NCBI GenBank assembly: GCA_023515795.1
Contig: JALGPX010000052.1
Span: 1 to 64,000 of the forward strand
Source of the DNA: Amoeboaphelidium occidentale
Taxonomy: Eukaryota; Aphelidiomycota; Aphelidea
Direction of reading: 5' to 3'
Length of the DNA stretch: 64,000 nt
The translations under genes and the position numbers were made by a program. The notes under the pieces are model-generated. The model did no database searches, was not told where the DNA came from, and saw only the letters and a program-made list of their open reading frames with translations. Of the stretch, positions 50,867 to 60,482 are shown one piece after another (position 1 is the stretch's first letter; each line of letters opens with the position of its first letter).

Positions 50867-51238
50867 TCATTTCTTCATAATATCATAAGCAACTTCTCTT
50901 TTAAGCTGAACCGTTTGACTGCCATTAACTTTGTCGCTTAGCTTGACTATTCCACATCGAATAACCATCGGATCCAAAACCATTTCATTCCTTAATGTTC
51001 CAATATGACGCGCGTGTAAGTCAAATTTCATACAATATTGAAATCCATGCGTAAAATGATCGTGGTTCTTTCGCATTTTGTATGGCAGAAGCGTCCCAGG
51101 CGTCAGCTTTTCAGATTGCGATGTTGTGTTGGTTGTGGCGTTTGTGCTCTGAGTCCCTGCAGTAATGTCATTGTTTTTCTTTAAGTCCTCAGTTGGTGTA
51201 AGATTCTCAATAGTGTGCACGTTTCCCTTGTTAGCCAT
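50867..51238 (-). CDS. Hypothetical small protein
   Basis: 123 residues from ATG 51238, lying between the two kinases on the same strand. The N-terminal half is Thr/Asn-rich. The C-terminal half (YKMRKNHDHFTHGFQYCMKF, IGTLRNEMVLDPMVIRCGIV, LKREVAYDIMKK) is charged and probably folded. No signal peptide and no recognised family. Confidence 0.45.
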   Translation of the reverse strand: MANKGNVHTIENLTPTEDLKKNNDITAGTQSTNATTNTTSQSEKLTPGTLLPYKMRKNHDHFTHGFQYCMKFDLHARHIGTLRNEMVLDPMVIRCGIVKLSDKVNGSQTVQLKREVAYDIMKK

Positions 51239-51504
51239 CACGAGCAAGGCTGATTTCTTTACAAGATTCTTTGTAAGGTTCTACACATTTAAGTCCAAAA
51301 GAGCACAGAGCAACTTACCAGAGGGACATTAGCGCGCGATATCACAAATAGCTCGTATAATGGCATGCTTGTTTTGATCACAATTGAAAAGAAAAATCTT
51401 GAGATTGTGCTCGTGATGTAGGCAAGAAGCTACTTTATGAAAAACCACTCACATAGCAAAATCATATTTATTTTGATGAAGTGTATTGATATTTCGTAAG
51501 ACAG

Positions 51505-52596
51505 TTAAAGTTTCAAGCGAAAGAATGGATGATTTAACGCTTGCTCAGATGATATTCTGTCTTTTGGGTGAAACCGTAATGTACTTAGAAGCAGATCGCA
51601 ATAACATAAGGGCGCAGCCTCGAGAGGCGGCAGCGCAGAACAGTAATGATGAAGATCGCCTCTGTCCAAAACACCACAATTAACTACATCCTCAATTGGA
51701 AGTTGAGCTGGATCAAAATCTAAACCAAATTCTTCTTCCAATTGATAGAATGCCATATTCTTAAACACACGGTAAGTATGTTCATATGCGTCTTTGCGTT
51801 CCGGTGGAGTTTGTACCAAATACTGTGTCCTTAACAGCGCATTCATTGTGATTCCAAAGGACCACATATCTGCCAATACAGTAATAGGCAAATTCAAGTC
51901 TTGCAAAAGGAATTCAGGTGCCATTGTCTCAAGAGTGCCAACCATATAGCCCCGTTTAATATCCTTTGGTTTCCTCACAAACGCGAGATCGATTAATTTA
52001 CCTTCAATATTGTCCTCTGTTGGTTCTTGTGTGATCAATATATTCTCTGGTTTCACATCAAAATGGCCAAGACCTCTGGCGTGTAGCTGAGTGAGCCCAA
52101 TTAGAATATCATAAGCCAGACTCTGAAGCTGACGAAAGTTAAGTGGTTGAACATTCATAACGTAATCAAGCGCGTCACCATAAGGGAAGAAAGGAAACGC
52201 CATCCATTCCACTTCTGTATCTGATGTATGATCAGTCTCATAATCATCTGAATTATCACCCACGTCAATAATACCATCGTCGACACTCAAGACGAAGGCT
52301 GGATCGTCTGTCTTATCAAACCAAGTCTTGATCATATAATTTGTTTTTAGTTCCCTGTGAAATGCTTCATTTGAAGCAGGAGAAATAGAGGTCTTGACGG
52401 CAACTGGTTGTTGAGTTCTATCGATAATACCGAAATACAAACAGCCGTTACCACCGTTTCTTAAAGGCCTTTTGATAATGATTCTGACGCCATGTTTTCC
52501 CACGAGAACCATTTTGTTATGGATAATATCATTGCAACCAGCAGTTAACGCGCTATTAGTAAGGTATGCTAATATTGTAAGGAAAGTCAAAATCAT
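51505..52596 (-). CDS. Kinase with signal peptide (secreted-kinase family, member 2)
   Basis: 363 residues from ATG 52596, which begins a clean signal peptide (MILTFLTILAYLTNSALTAG). Protein-kinase fold with VAVKTS (catalytic Lys), HFDVKPENIL in the catalytic loop, IDLAF where DFG would be, LETMAPEFLLQDLNL and DMWSFGITM. The Cys-bearing segment (CSALPPLEAAPLCYCDLLL) matches the kinase at 49595. The DFG Gly is lost, but the Asp is kept. The paired loci with the same domain plan indicate a local duplication that has diverged. Confidence 0.78.
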   Translation of the reverse strand: MILTFLTILAYLTNSALTAGCNDIIHNKMVLVGKHGVRIIIKRPLRNGGNGCLYFGIIDRTQQPVAVKTSISPASNEAFHRELKTNYMIKTWFDKTDDPAFVLSVDDGIIDVGDNSDDYETDHTSDTEVEWMAFPFFPYGDALDYVMNVQPLNFRQLQSLAYDILIGLTQLHARGLGHFDVKPENILITQEPTEDNIEGKLIDLAFVRKPKDIKRGYMVGTLETMAPEFLLQDLNLPITVLADMWSFGITMNALLRTQYLVQTPPERKDAYEHTYRVFKNMAFYQLEEEFGLDFDPAQLPIEDVVNCGVLDRGDLHHYCSALPPLEAAPLCYCDLLLSTLRFHPKDRISSEQALNHPFFRLKL

Positions 52597-52802
52597 ATTT
52601 CGGAAATCCGGAGGTAGCAATGCACGACGTTGCATCGATGGCCAGATCGATCTCGTGACAAAATCAGGGGTAAATTTCAGACGTTTCTCGGAAAATTTAT
52701 CTGAGTTCAGAAACACAGCCGTCACAACCGCATGCAAGCTTTGTTATAAATAGATTTGTATGCTTCGCAATATAAACGCCGCGGTTTCAACCGTTCTTTG
52801 AA

Positions 52803-55211
52803 ATGATCATTAAACTTCTTGGTCTGGCTGTACTTTTTGTAACGCTGTGTGATGCTGCATCGGTTTGGTATGCGTCGATGCAAAATGAACCTTATGAAAG
52901 TCGCTCGTCGGCTTATTTGGTCAAACTAGATCTTGTTGCAGGAAAGGCTGAAAAGTTACAAAACCCTGGAACCTCTTCTGATTATCCATCATACTCTTTG
53001 GTATATGATGATCGTAATCAGTTTTTATACTTTATCAGTCAGAATTATACTTTCGACTTAGCTGAAGGTGCATCGACTTTGTTCTTGAAGAGAGTCAATC
53101 CGAATGTTCCAACTCAAGAAGCTGAAACTCTCCTTAGGTTAGATACCAGGGTTATAAAGCAGGACTTCTTCAATGAGGTCCAGTCTCCGTTTCTGCAAAG
53201 TCTTCAGATTGATGCCTCAAAAGGTGTTCTTTTCTTCTTGTATGGCTTCGGATTTAATTCAATTCTTGCAGCTCTTGACGTTGCCACCAAAGAAATTAAA
53301 GTTCTCAAGAACAATACCGCGCTTGGTTTCATGGGGAGTTTGTATGATGTTCAGATTGATCCCGATAGATCAGTGCTGTATTTGTTCTCTGCTGCTGGTA
53401 TCGAAACTGCCGACTACTCTCAATCTATTTCAGATGTGAATTTCGTCTCGATTAGCTCTCAGACTTTGTTCGGGCTTAAGTTAGACTTCAAGAATTCTAG
53501 ATTTGTCTGGGCAGATCAGTTGGGCGTTTTTTACAAGTCTATCAGTAATGCTAATACTTCGTACTATCTTGAAAGGCCAGAAAGCATCAGTGTCATGTAC
53601 AATTTCAGCGCTAACGGCAAGTCACCGGAACAATTTGATTTGAATACTATGCTAGATTTAGACGAGGATAGAATTATGATTGTAAGACAAAAGAATGTCT
53701 CCTCTCTGCCGCTATTACAGTCTGAAGGCTCTGCTGATTTTAAGCTGCTCTTGGACATGACTGCGCAAACAGGTTTCTTAAACTTCTCCCGGATTTACAC
53801 TATGGCGCCTGCAGATGGAGCTTCAGTTGCTTCACCTCTTGACGTTTCTATTGCTATCACGGCCATTTTGGTTGTAACCGTCGCAGCTGCTGCAGCTTCA
53901 ACTGCTGCTGGTGGCTCCACAGCAACCATGACTGGACCTGTTAGTTCTGCTCCTCCAACTCCAATGATGCAGAACTTTGGCGAGTTGGTCTCGCAACCAT
54001 CCAGTATCATTTGGCTGATAATCTCCCAATTACAAATCATGGTGATTCTATCGCAATTAGGTGGATCCATGCCAAGGATTCTACTGAATTTCTCATCAGG
54101 TGTTTCATGGATAATGTTGAACTTTAAAGGTGCTTCTTTTGGCATTCAACCTATTTCAAACCCTTCTGGTATGTCTCGCTATGCTAGAAGCATTGCTATG
54201 GACGTCTCACAACTTTTTGGGTCCATAATGATTATTATTTTGATCATTCAAGGATCATTGTTGTTGATTTATGCTTCAGCAAGAATCGTTTTGAAGAAGT
54301 TGATAGCCAGGGAAAGTAGTAACACTAATGCTGCAAAACCAGAAGCAAAAGAAGATGGAACGCAAGAAAAAGACAAGAAAGAATCTGATAAGATTTCAAA
54401 GAACGAGAAGTATGAACGTTACGTCAAGATTATTGATGAGAAGTTTCCAAAATTAATCGGACAATTCTTTCTATTCGTGTATTTGACAATCTGTACTCAA
54501 AGCGTCACCCAATTAACCGTACCAGATCCAGCTGGTGGTGTTTTTGGCGGCCTTGTATTGATTTTAGTTTGTACTATGTTTTGGATTTTCCTATTCGTGG
54601 CTTTGTTCAGGGATTCAATACAAACTCTCTTGGAGAAGTTTCCTGTAACTTTGCAAAAGTTCAAAGCTATTGCACCAAACTTTTACGGCGTATTTACCAA
54701 GTTCCTTGAAGAACCCTTATGTGACAAGTACAAATTAGAGGGCTATGGTGCTGGGTTTGTCTCTATCTTTGTAAAATACTGGATCGGCGTGTTCACTGGC
54801 GGTGTTCAAACAATCCCTGTACTTCAGATCGTTCTTATCATCGTTTTCATGTGCTTTGAATTTGGTTACATAGTTTTCAAAGCGCCGCATAAGGTCAGAG
54901 TACTTGGTCACGTTGAAGCTCTATGCTGCTTTCTGAGAATTGTTTCTTTAACAATTAAACTAGGAATAACCGCAGCAAATGATAACAATGAAGCAGCTGG
55001 ATTAGCTATTATCATCATTAACGCAATTGCATTGTTCGTATTGATGTTTGGCTTGCTGCTTGGAATAATCATGAAAAATGAAAGATTTAAAAATCTCATG
55101 GATGGTATCAAGAAGAAGTCTTCCCAGCCAAAAGATGAACAGAATACAGCTACTACTATGAAACAAGTTGAACCAGCTGTAGTCCAAAAGACATCTGATG
55201 TTGCCGCGTGA
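52803..55211 (+). CDS. Large membrane protein with secreted-type ectodomain, TRP-like candidate
   Basis: 802 residues. Signal peptide MIIKLLGLAVLFVTLCDA, then about 330 residues with repeated strand-rich units (SLVYDDRNQFLYFIS; LQIDASKGVLFFLYGF; DVQIDPDRSVLYLFS), like a beta-propeller. About eight membrane helices follow and a Lys-rich tail. The helix pattern (IIWLIISQLQIMVILSQLGG; VPVLQIV-type end segments before a PHKVR turn) recalls fungal Flc/TRP-like proteins, but I could not confirm the family. It probably senses or binds something outside the cell. Confidence 0.5.
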   Translation: MIIKLLGLAVLFVTLCDAASVWYASMQNEPYESRSSAYLVKLDLVAGKAEKLQNPGTSSDYPSYSLVYDDRNQFLYFISQNYTFDLAEGASTLFLKRVNPNVPTQEAETLLRLDTRVIKQDFFNEVQSPFLQSLQIDASKGVLFFLYGFGFNSILAALDVATKEIKVLKNNTALGFMGSLYDVQIDPDRSVLYLFSAAGIETADYSQSISDVNFVSISSQTLFGLKLDFKNSRFVWADQLGVFYKSISNANTSYYLERPESISVMYNFSANGKSPEQFDLNTMLDLDEDRIMIVRQKNVSSLPLLQSEGSADFKLLLDMTAQTGFLNFSRIYTMAPADGASVASPLDVSIAITAILVVTVAAAAASTAAGGSTATMTGPVSSAPPTPMMQNFGELVSQPSSIIWLIISQLQIMVILSQLGGSMPRILLNFSSGVSWIMLNFKGASFGIQPISNPSGMSRYARSIAMDVSQLFGSIMIIILIIQGSLLLIYASARIVLKKLIARESSNTNAAKPEAKEDGTQEKDKKESDKISKNEKYERYVKIIDEKFPKLIGQFFLFVYLTICTQSVTQLTVPDPAGGVFGGLVLILVCTMFWIFLFVALFRDSIQTLLEKFPVTLQKFKAIAPNFYGVFTKFLEEPLCDKYKLEGYGAGFVSIFVKYWIGVFTGGVQTIPVLQIVLIIVFMCFEFGYIVFKAPHKVRVLGHVEALCCFLRIVSLTIKLGITAANDNNEAAGLAIIIINAIALFVLMFGLLLGIIMKNERFKNLMDGIKKKSSQPKDEQNTATTMKQVEPAVVQKTSDVAA

Positions 55212-55278
55212 TGTAGTTCGAATAGAGCCCTTAAAACAAAATTCTTTTTTTTGCTTCAAAAGATTCAAATCCAAAACC

Positions 55279-57222
55279 ATGAAAGAGTACGGGATCATAC
55301 CGTTGTACAACAGGAAAGATGACGATGATAAATATCATAAGCCTTTTGCAGTAAAGCGTTTGTGGCTATGGAAACTGAATCCCTGGAGAATGATCGTATT
55401 GACAATTGGCATCTGTCTTTTGGGTTACGGAACATATCTTGTCCTTACCAGTGGACCTGGGGAAGTATCAACCCAACCTAAAGATAATGTAGACAAAAAG
55501 CTGCCTGTGGTTAATAAGCCTGTTGCTAAAGTAGAAGAACCAGTAGTAAAAATTCCTTCGAACCCAACACAACAGAAAAGCTCAGATAACACCCAACTTA
55601 AAAAAGACTTAGAAAAGCAAAAGCAGGTCGTTGATGCATTTAAACATGGCTGGAAGGGTTATGAACAGTTTGCCTTTGGATTTGATACTCTTCATCCATT
55701 GACAAAGAAAGGCTCCAATTGGTTTCAGCTTGGTCTTACTATGGTACTTATGAAAAGTCGTTCAAAACTAACAATTTAAGGTTGATGCTATTGACACTGC
55801 TCATTTGATGGGCCTTGATGATGTTGTTACGAGAACTCTTGACTACATTAAAGGGTACTTGGCATTTACGCATGATGGAAAATCTAATCTGTTTGAACTC
55901 ACAATTCGCATTTTGGGTTCATTTCTAACCATGCACGAATTGTCTGATAAGCCTGAACAGAAGGCTTTGTATTTGGACAGAGCAACTGTGCTGGCGGACA
56001 CTCTTCTGAAATGCTTTGATAATGTGAAGGTACCAAAGACAAGCTTTAATTTTAAGAATCACGAAGCATATGCGGAACCGGAGGGTGCAAGGTAATCACT
56101 TAAAGTCTTTCTTTGATTAATTGTAGTACTGCCGAGGCTGCAACATTGCAACTGGAATGGAGATTTCTAAGTGTGTTGACTGGTGATTTAAAATACTGGG
56201 AAGCTGTTGAGAACGTAATGAAGATCATAAAGGGTTCTGATGAGAAATATGATGGCTTGGTCCCAATTTATATTAATAATTTCAATGGTGAATTTTCTTC
56301 TAAGAACATTCGTTTAGGATCGCGCGGAGATTCTTACTATGAGTACTTGTGGAAACAATACGTTCAGTTTGGAAAGGAAGAATCTGTGTATAAGGAAATG
56401 TGGGAGGAAGCCTTGGACGGTATAATGTCACATTTGGCATGGAAAAGTATACCTTCTGGCTTAACATTTGTCGGCGAGTTGCAATCTGGTAAAGAGGGTA
56501 GTTTATCTCCTAAAATGGATCATTTAGTCTGTTTCCTTCCTGGAACAATCGCTCTTTATATTTCTGACGGTAAACTATTAAAGAAGGAGGATTACAACAA
56601 GTTCTCTGCGAAAACTAGAAAGCAGTTTGATTTTGCACAAGAATTGTTGTATACCTGTTACAGAATGTACAAAGACATGGCTACAGGTCTAGCGCCAGAG
56701 ATCGCATACTTTAATTTGAGAGAAGATGGTAAAGAAGACATTATAGTACATCCTACCGACGCACATAACTTACTGAGGCCTGAAACGGTGGAGAGTTTAT
56801 TCTACTTTTATCGTGCAACAGGAAATGAAACATATCGATCTTGGGCCTATGAGATATTTCAATCTTTCGAAAAACACACCAAAGTAGAAAATGGTTATAC
56901 TTCCTTAGACGATGTTACTAGGGTACCTCCTCCACAGCGTGATAATATGGAAAGCTTTTTCATGGCAGAGACTTTGAAGTATCTGTACCTTATTTTTGAC
57001 ACCGAGACTCGAGTTCCTCTAGACAAGTATGTTTTCAACACCGAGGCACATCCATTACCAGTAATGAAACTTGACTCTGATTTCAAGCGAAAGTTGGAAG
57101 CAGCTGGTTTGGGTTTTTTTCCTCAGACCCCATCTATCCGTAACCCAAAGCTTCTGTCACCTCAACAAAAACATGGTGATATTGTGAAGCCAATACCCAA
57201 AGATTCGTTTAATCGGCAATAA
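55279..57222 (+). CDS. ER/Golgi class I alpha-mannosidase (GH47)
   Basis: Trims alpha-1,2-mannose from N-glycans in the early secretory pathway. Two introns (55744-55780, 37 nt; 56092-56126, 35 nt) restore GLTMVDAIDTAHLMGLDD and STAEAATLQLEWRFLS, giving 623 residues. A type II anchor (WRMIVLTIGICLLGYGTYLV) precedes the luminal domain. Conserved parts include LGSRGDSYYEYLWKQY, HLVCFLPG, LRPETVESLFYFYRATGN, and FNTEAHP for the calcium-binding Thr at the end. Starting at ATG 55279 fits the anchor; it lies 68 bp after the previous stop. Confidence 0.93.
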
Positions 57223-57414
57223 AATGTTTTTATCTTCAAGTTCTGACACAGGGAAAGTGTTTTTTAACAGTTGTTTGAAACTTTGGGAAACTGAGATGAG
57301 GTGATCAGAGTTTCTCTTGACTATTAAAAGGCCTGATTCAAACCTTCGATGGTTTTTCTTTCCAAAGACTTCCCCTCTTCTTCTTCTGCAGAGCAAACTG
57401 TTATTTCTATTCAA
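57223..57414. promoter_or_regulatory. Promoter region of the ZIP gene
   Basis: Contains the end of the mannosidase gene and the presumed ZIP promoter. No other coding frame is supported and no clear metal-response site is seen. Confidence 0.35.
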
Positions 57415-58622
57415 ATGGCAGGAAACCATGGTACGTTATAATCTGATCTTTAAAGATTCTAATCTATTCTGTAGGAGCAGAATCACACGAAGGTGAAGCA
57501 TCGTGCTCGCTTGACCACGATCATCCTTACAACCTCAACTTTGCCATCCTTTCGCTGTTTATCGTTCTGATTCTATCTGCGTTGGGTGCTACGATTCCAG
57601 TTATGCTCAGATCAGTGAAGAAGTTCAAAGTATCAGATTATGCGTTCCTACTAATCAAAGTATTTGGCTGTGGTATAATTCTATCAACTGCGTTCATTCA
57701 CGTTTATCCCTCTGCTACATTTGCATTGCAGAATTCCTGTCTGCCTGAAGAGTTCTTGGATGCTTATGGTGCGACTCCTGGGGCAATCGCTTTGGCATCA
57801 GCTTTCTTAGTTCAACTGATTCAGACTATCGCAATTGGGCACTTTAGCGGCAAGAATAAGTCAGAGCACAAACATGAAGACCACGCTCACGATAATCATG
57901 ACCACGCTCACTCTCATAATGAAAGCAACGCTCCTGTTAAAGCCACCGCTACTGATTTAGAAGCAGCACAAGTTCCATCCTCATCAGATGAAGAAGATCG
58001 TGCATCCAATGAAATCAAGATGAAGGCTGTTGAAGGTAATCAGAACTTGGAGCTGAATGCTATGAGTGTGGCTGCTAATATCCACTCGGACGCTTGTGGC
58101 GCTCATTTGCATCAGTTTTACGCCACATCTTCCCACAACCATCAGAAAATTACAACTGTTTTGCTTGAAGTTGGTGTTTCTATTCATTCAATTCTAATTG
58201 GTATTACGCTGGGCGTTTCTCGTGGGCCAGAAGCTACTGCCTTGTTGATTGCTATCGCTTTCCACCAATTCTTTGAAGGTATTGCTTTATCAACTACAGC
58301 ATTGGACTCTGGATTCAAAAATGTATTCTATCCTCTATTATTTGCCTTCGTATATACTCTTATCACTCCATTAGGTGTTGCCATCGGAATTGGTATCAGT
58401 CAAGCCTTCAATGAGAACGACGTTGCTTCATTGATTACCATCGGTGTGTTTGAAGCTATAGCTGCTGGTATTCTCATACATGATGGCTTCGTTAACCTTC
58501 TTACTGCTTATATTACACATAATCACAGCTTTTACAACTTCTCGTTGTTAAAACGTTCATTTGTCTTTATGAGCTTGTGGCTTGGTGCTGGCGTGATGGC
58601 TGTTATTGGAATCTGGGCGTAA
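57415..58622 (+). CDS. ZIP-family zinc/iron transporter
   Basis: Imports divalent metal into the cytosol. A first exon of only 16 coding bases (ATG 57415) is joined across a 44-nt intron (57431-57474) to give MAGNHGAESHEGEASCSLDH; 387 residues. Three membrane helices precede a His-rich cytosolic loop (HKHEDHAHDNHDHAHSHN). The metal-binding helices carry VSIHSILIGITLG and IAFHQFFEGIALS, followed by three more helices. This is the fungal Zrt1/plant IRT-like subgroup layout. Confidence 0.94.
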
Positions 58623-58723
58623 TAAATAGTGTTTTGATGTCAGTTTGAATTCCTTCACGACGCTGAAATTTCGAAGGCGAGATATTTATAGTCTTTTCAA
58701 CCTGAGGGTTTTGTCACAACCAG

Positions 58724-60466
58724 ATGTTACTTCAGTGCTTGATCATATTCTTATTGTGCATAATTGAGCCGACTATCAATGTGGAGTTCAATGGAGGGCG
58801 AGTTCTCACCAATGATGTTCCGGTGCATATTGTGTTTTATGGTTCGGAGTGGACAAAGTTCAGATCAGAGACAGCCAATATACTAAGGTTCTTGGAGTAT
58901 CTTCCAGAGACAACATGGTTCAAGTACTTATCGAATTACAAAGATAGTGAAGGTCGCAATGCTACGACAAAGTTCCAAATCGCTGAGTTTTACGTTGACT
59001 CTGAACCTCCGAACACATTTCTGACACCAGCATCCATCATGACCTATTGGACAACTCAGTTCCAGAAAGGATTATCTACACACGGACTGAACGATATATA
59101 CATCATGATAGGAGATCCTAAAGTGGAGATGTGCACTACATCATGGTGCCAAGGCAATCAGTGCTCATTTCATGGTTACTCTGGTGGAATCAACAAGTAC
59201 CACTTTCCATTCATTTACATACCAAACCCTAGAAAAGCCAGCCGATGCTCATTAAGAATGTCACCGACTCCGCATGGACAGTTCACTGACGCGATACTTC
59301 TGAACTTGGCAACAGCACTAGTCGATACCATTGTTAATCCTGAAGGAGACGGCTGGTCAGATCCACAGTCTACATGTTCGGATCTGTTTGAGCCAATTAG
59401 AACTTTACCGGATAATGCTCAATTCAATGCAGTTGCGGGGGGAAAACCATATTTGTTGCCTTTGGTCTATGATGTCAAAAACGAAGCATGCTCTGACGAG
59501 TTCTTTTACACTGATGCCTTTTCTCTCATATACGGAACGAAGTTTAACGATTCCGACTGGCCGCCTAAATCTACAAAAACCGTATTCGTTGACCCTGATA
59601 CTTTGGTTTATTACTATTACGAGAACGTTGTTGACACAACACCTGTAGCGGCAATGCCATCTATTGTGTATCTTTTGCCTTTGAATTTCTTCTTCTTCTT
59701 GTTTCTTTTACTGTGTGCAAGATTTTCGTATGTATTTGCGCTGGATTATCAGGATGATTTGCTTGGGGAAGAAATCAAAGCTGCTTTGTTAATTGGAGGA
59801 CTTGAAGAAAAGCATTCGAAACACGCCCACGCGACACGTTATAAGCGACGATCTGATAAGCATAAACACAGAAAACGGGAGTCACAATCTTCAAGCGACC
59901 AAGAGGATCAAACTAGAACCAGAAACAAAAAGAAAAATACCGGCAAGCCTCGTAGAACTGCTGAACTGCTTTCTTCTGATGAAGATAAGCCATTAGGAAA
60001 CAATGGTAGCAGTGCCAACTTAATTGCAGGTCATGGAAACAGAAATAGTGTCAGAAATTCAATGTATGAATCTGATAATCGATCTAAAGAAAAGAGAAGA
60101 GGAAGTAAGGAATCCCCAGCGCGCTCACATCATAAAAAATCAAGTTCAAACAAGGAACGGAAAAGTGAAAGAAGAACTCAGAGTGAGAACAGAGATGTCC
60201 GAAAGAAGGAATCAAGAAGATCGGTTCTAACGGACGAAGAGAAGGGTAAAACGAATGATGATTACGAAGTTGTAATGGGCGAAAGAGGTACAAATGGCGC
60301 ATCCAGTCGCGATAACTACGGCTCAGACCACAATTTTGGAACTGATAGTCATGCGGAATCAGATGTGAATATTTATGTAGCAACGCCGCCTCTTCAATTG
60401 GGTACATCTCGAAACAGTCAGTTGGTTCCTTCTTACATGAGTAGCTCGCAGGAACAATTGCATTAA
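58724..60466 (+). CDS. EXORDIUM/phosphate-induced protein 1-like membrane protein
   Basis: 580 residues. A signal peptide is followed by a domain that matches the plant EXORDIUM (PHI-1) family: GGRVLTNDVPVHIVFYGSEW, the WCQGNQCSFHGYSGG Cys box, PFIYIPNPRKASRCSL, and TALVDTIVNPEGDGW followed by DLFEP. Unlike plant members, which are secreted and short, this one has a membrane segment (YLLPLNFFFFLFLLLCARF) near residue 320. A roughly 230-residue cytosolic tail rich in Ser, Arg, Lys and Glu follows. The fold of the outer domain is confident; the fused tail and its function are new to me. Confidence 0.72.
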   Translation: MLLQCLIIFLLCIIEPTINVEFNGGRVLTNDVPVHIVFYGSEWTKFRSETANILRFLEYLPETTWFKYLSNYKDSEGRNATTKFQIAEFYVDSEPPNTFLTPASIMTYWTTQFQKGLSTHGLNDIYIMIGDPKVEMCTTSWCQGNQCSFHGYSGGINKYHFPFIYIPNPRKASRCSLRMSPTPHGQFTDAILLNLATALVDTIVNPEGDGWSDPQSTCSDLFEPIRTLPDNAQFNAVAGGKPYLLPLVYDVKNEACSDEFFYTDAFSLIYGTKFNDSDWPPKSTKTVFVDPDTLVYYYYENVVDTTPVAAMPSIVYLLPLNFFFFLFLLLCARFSYVFALDYQDDLLGEEIKAALLIGGLEEKHSKHAHATRYKRRSDKHKHRKRESQSSSDQEDQTRTRNKKKNTGKPRRTAELLSSDEDKPLGNNGSSANLIAGHGNRNSVRNSMYESDNRSKEKRRGSKESPARSHHKKSSSNKERKSERRTQSENRDVRKKESRRSVLTDEEKGKTNDDYEVVMGERGTNGASSRDNYGSDHNFGTDSHAESDVNIYVATPPLQLGTSRNSQLVPSYMSSSQEQLH

Positions 60467-60482
60467 TATATCATGCTCTTTT

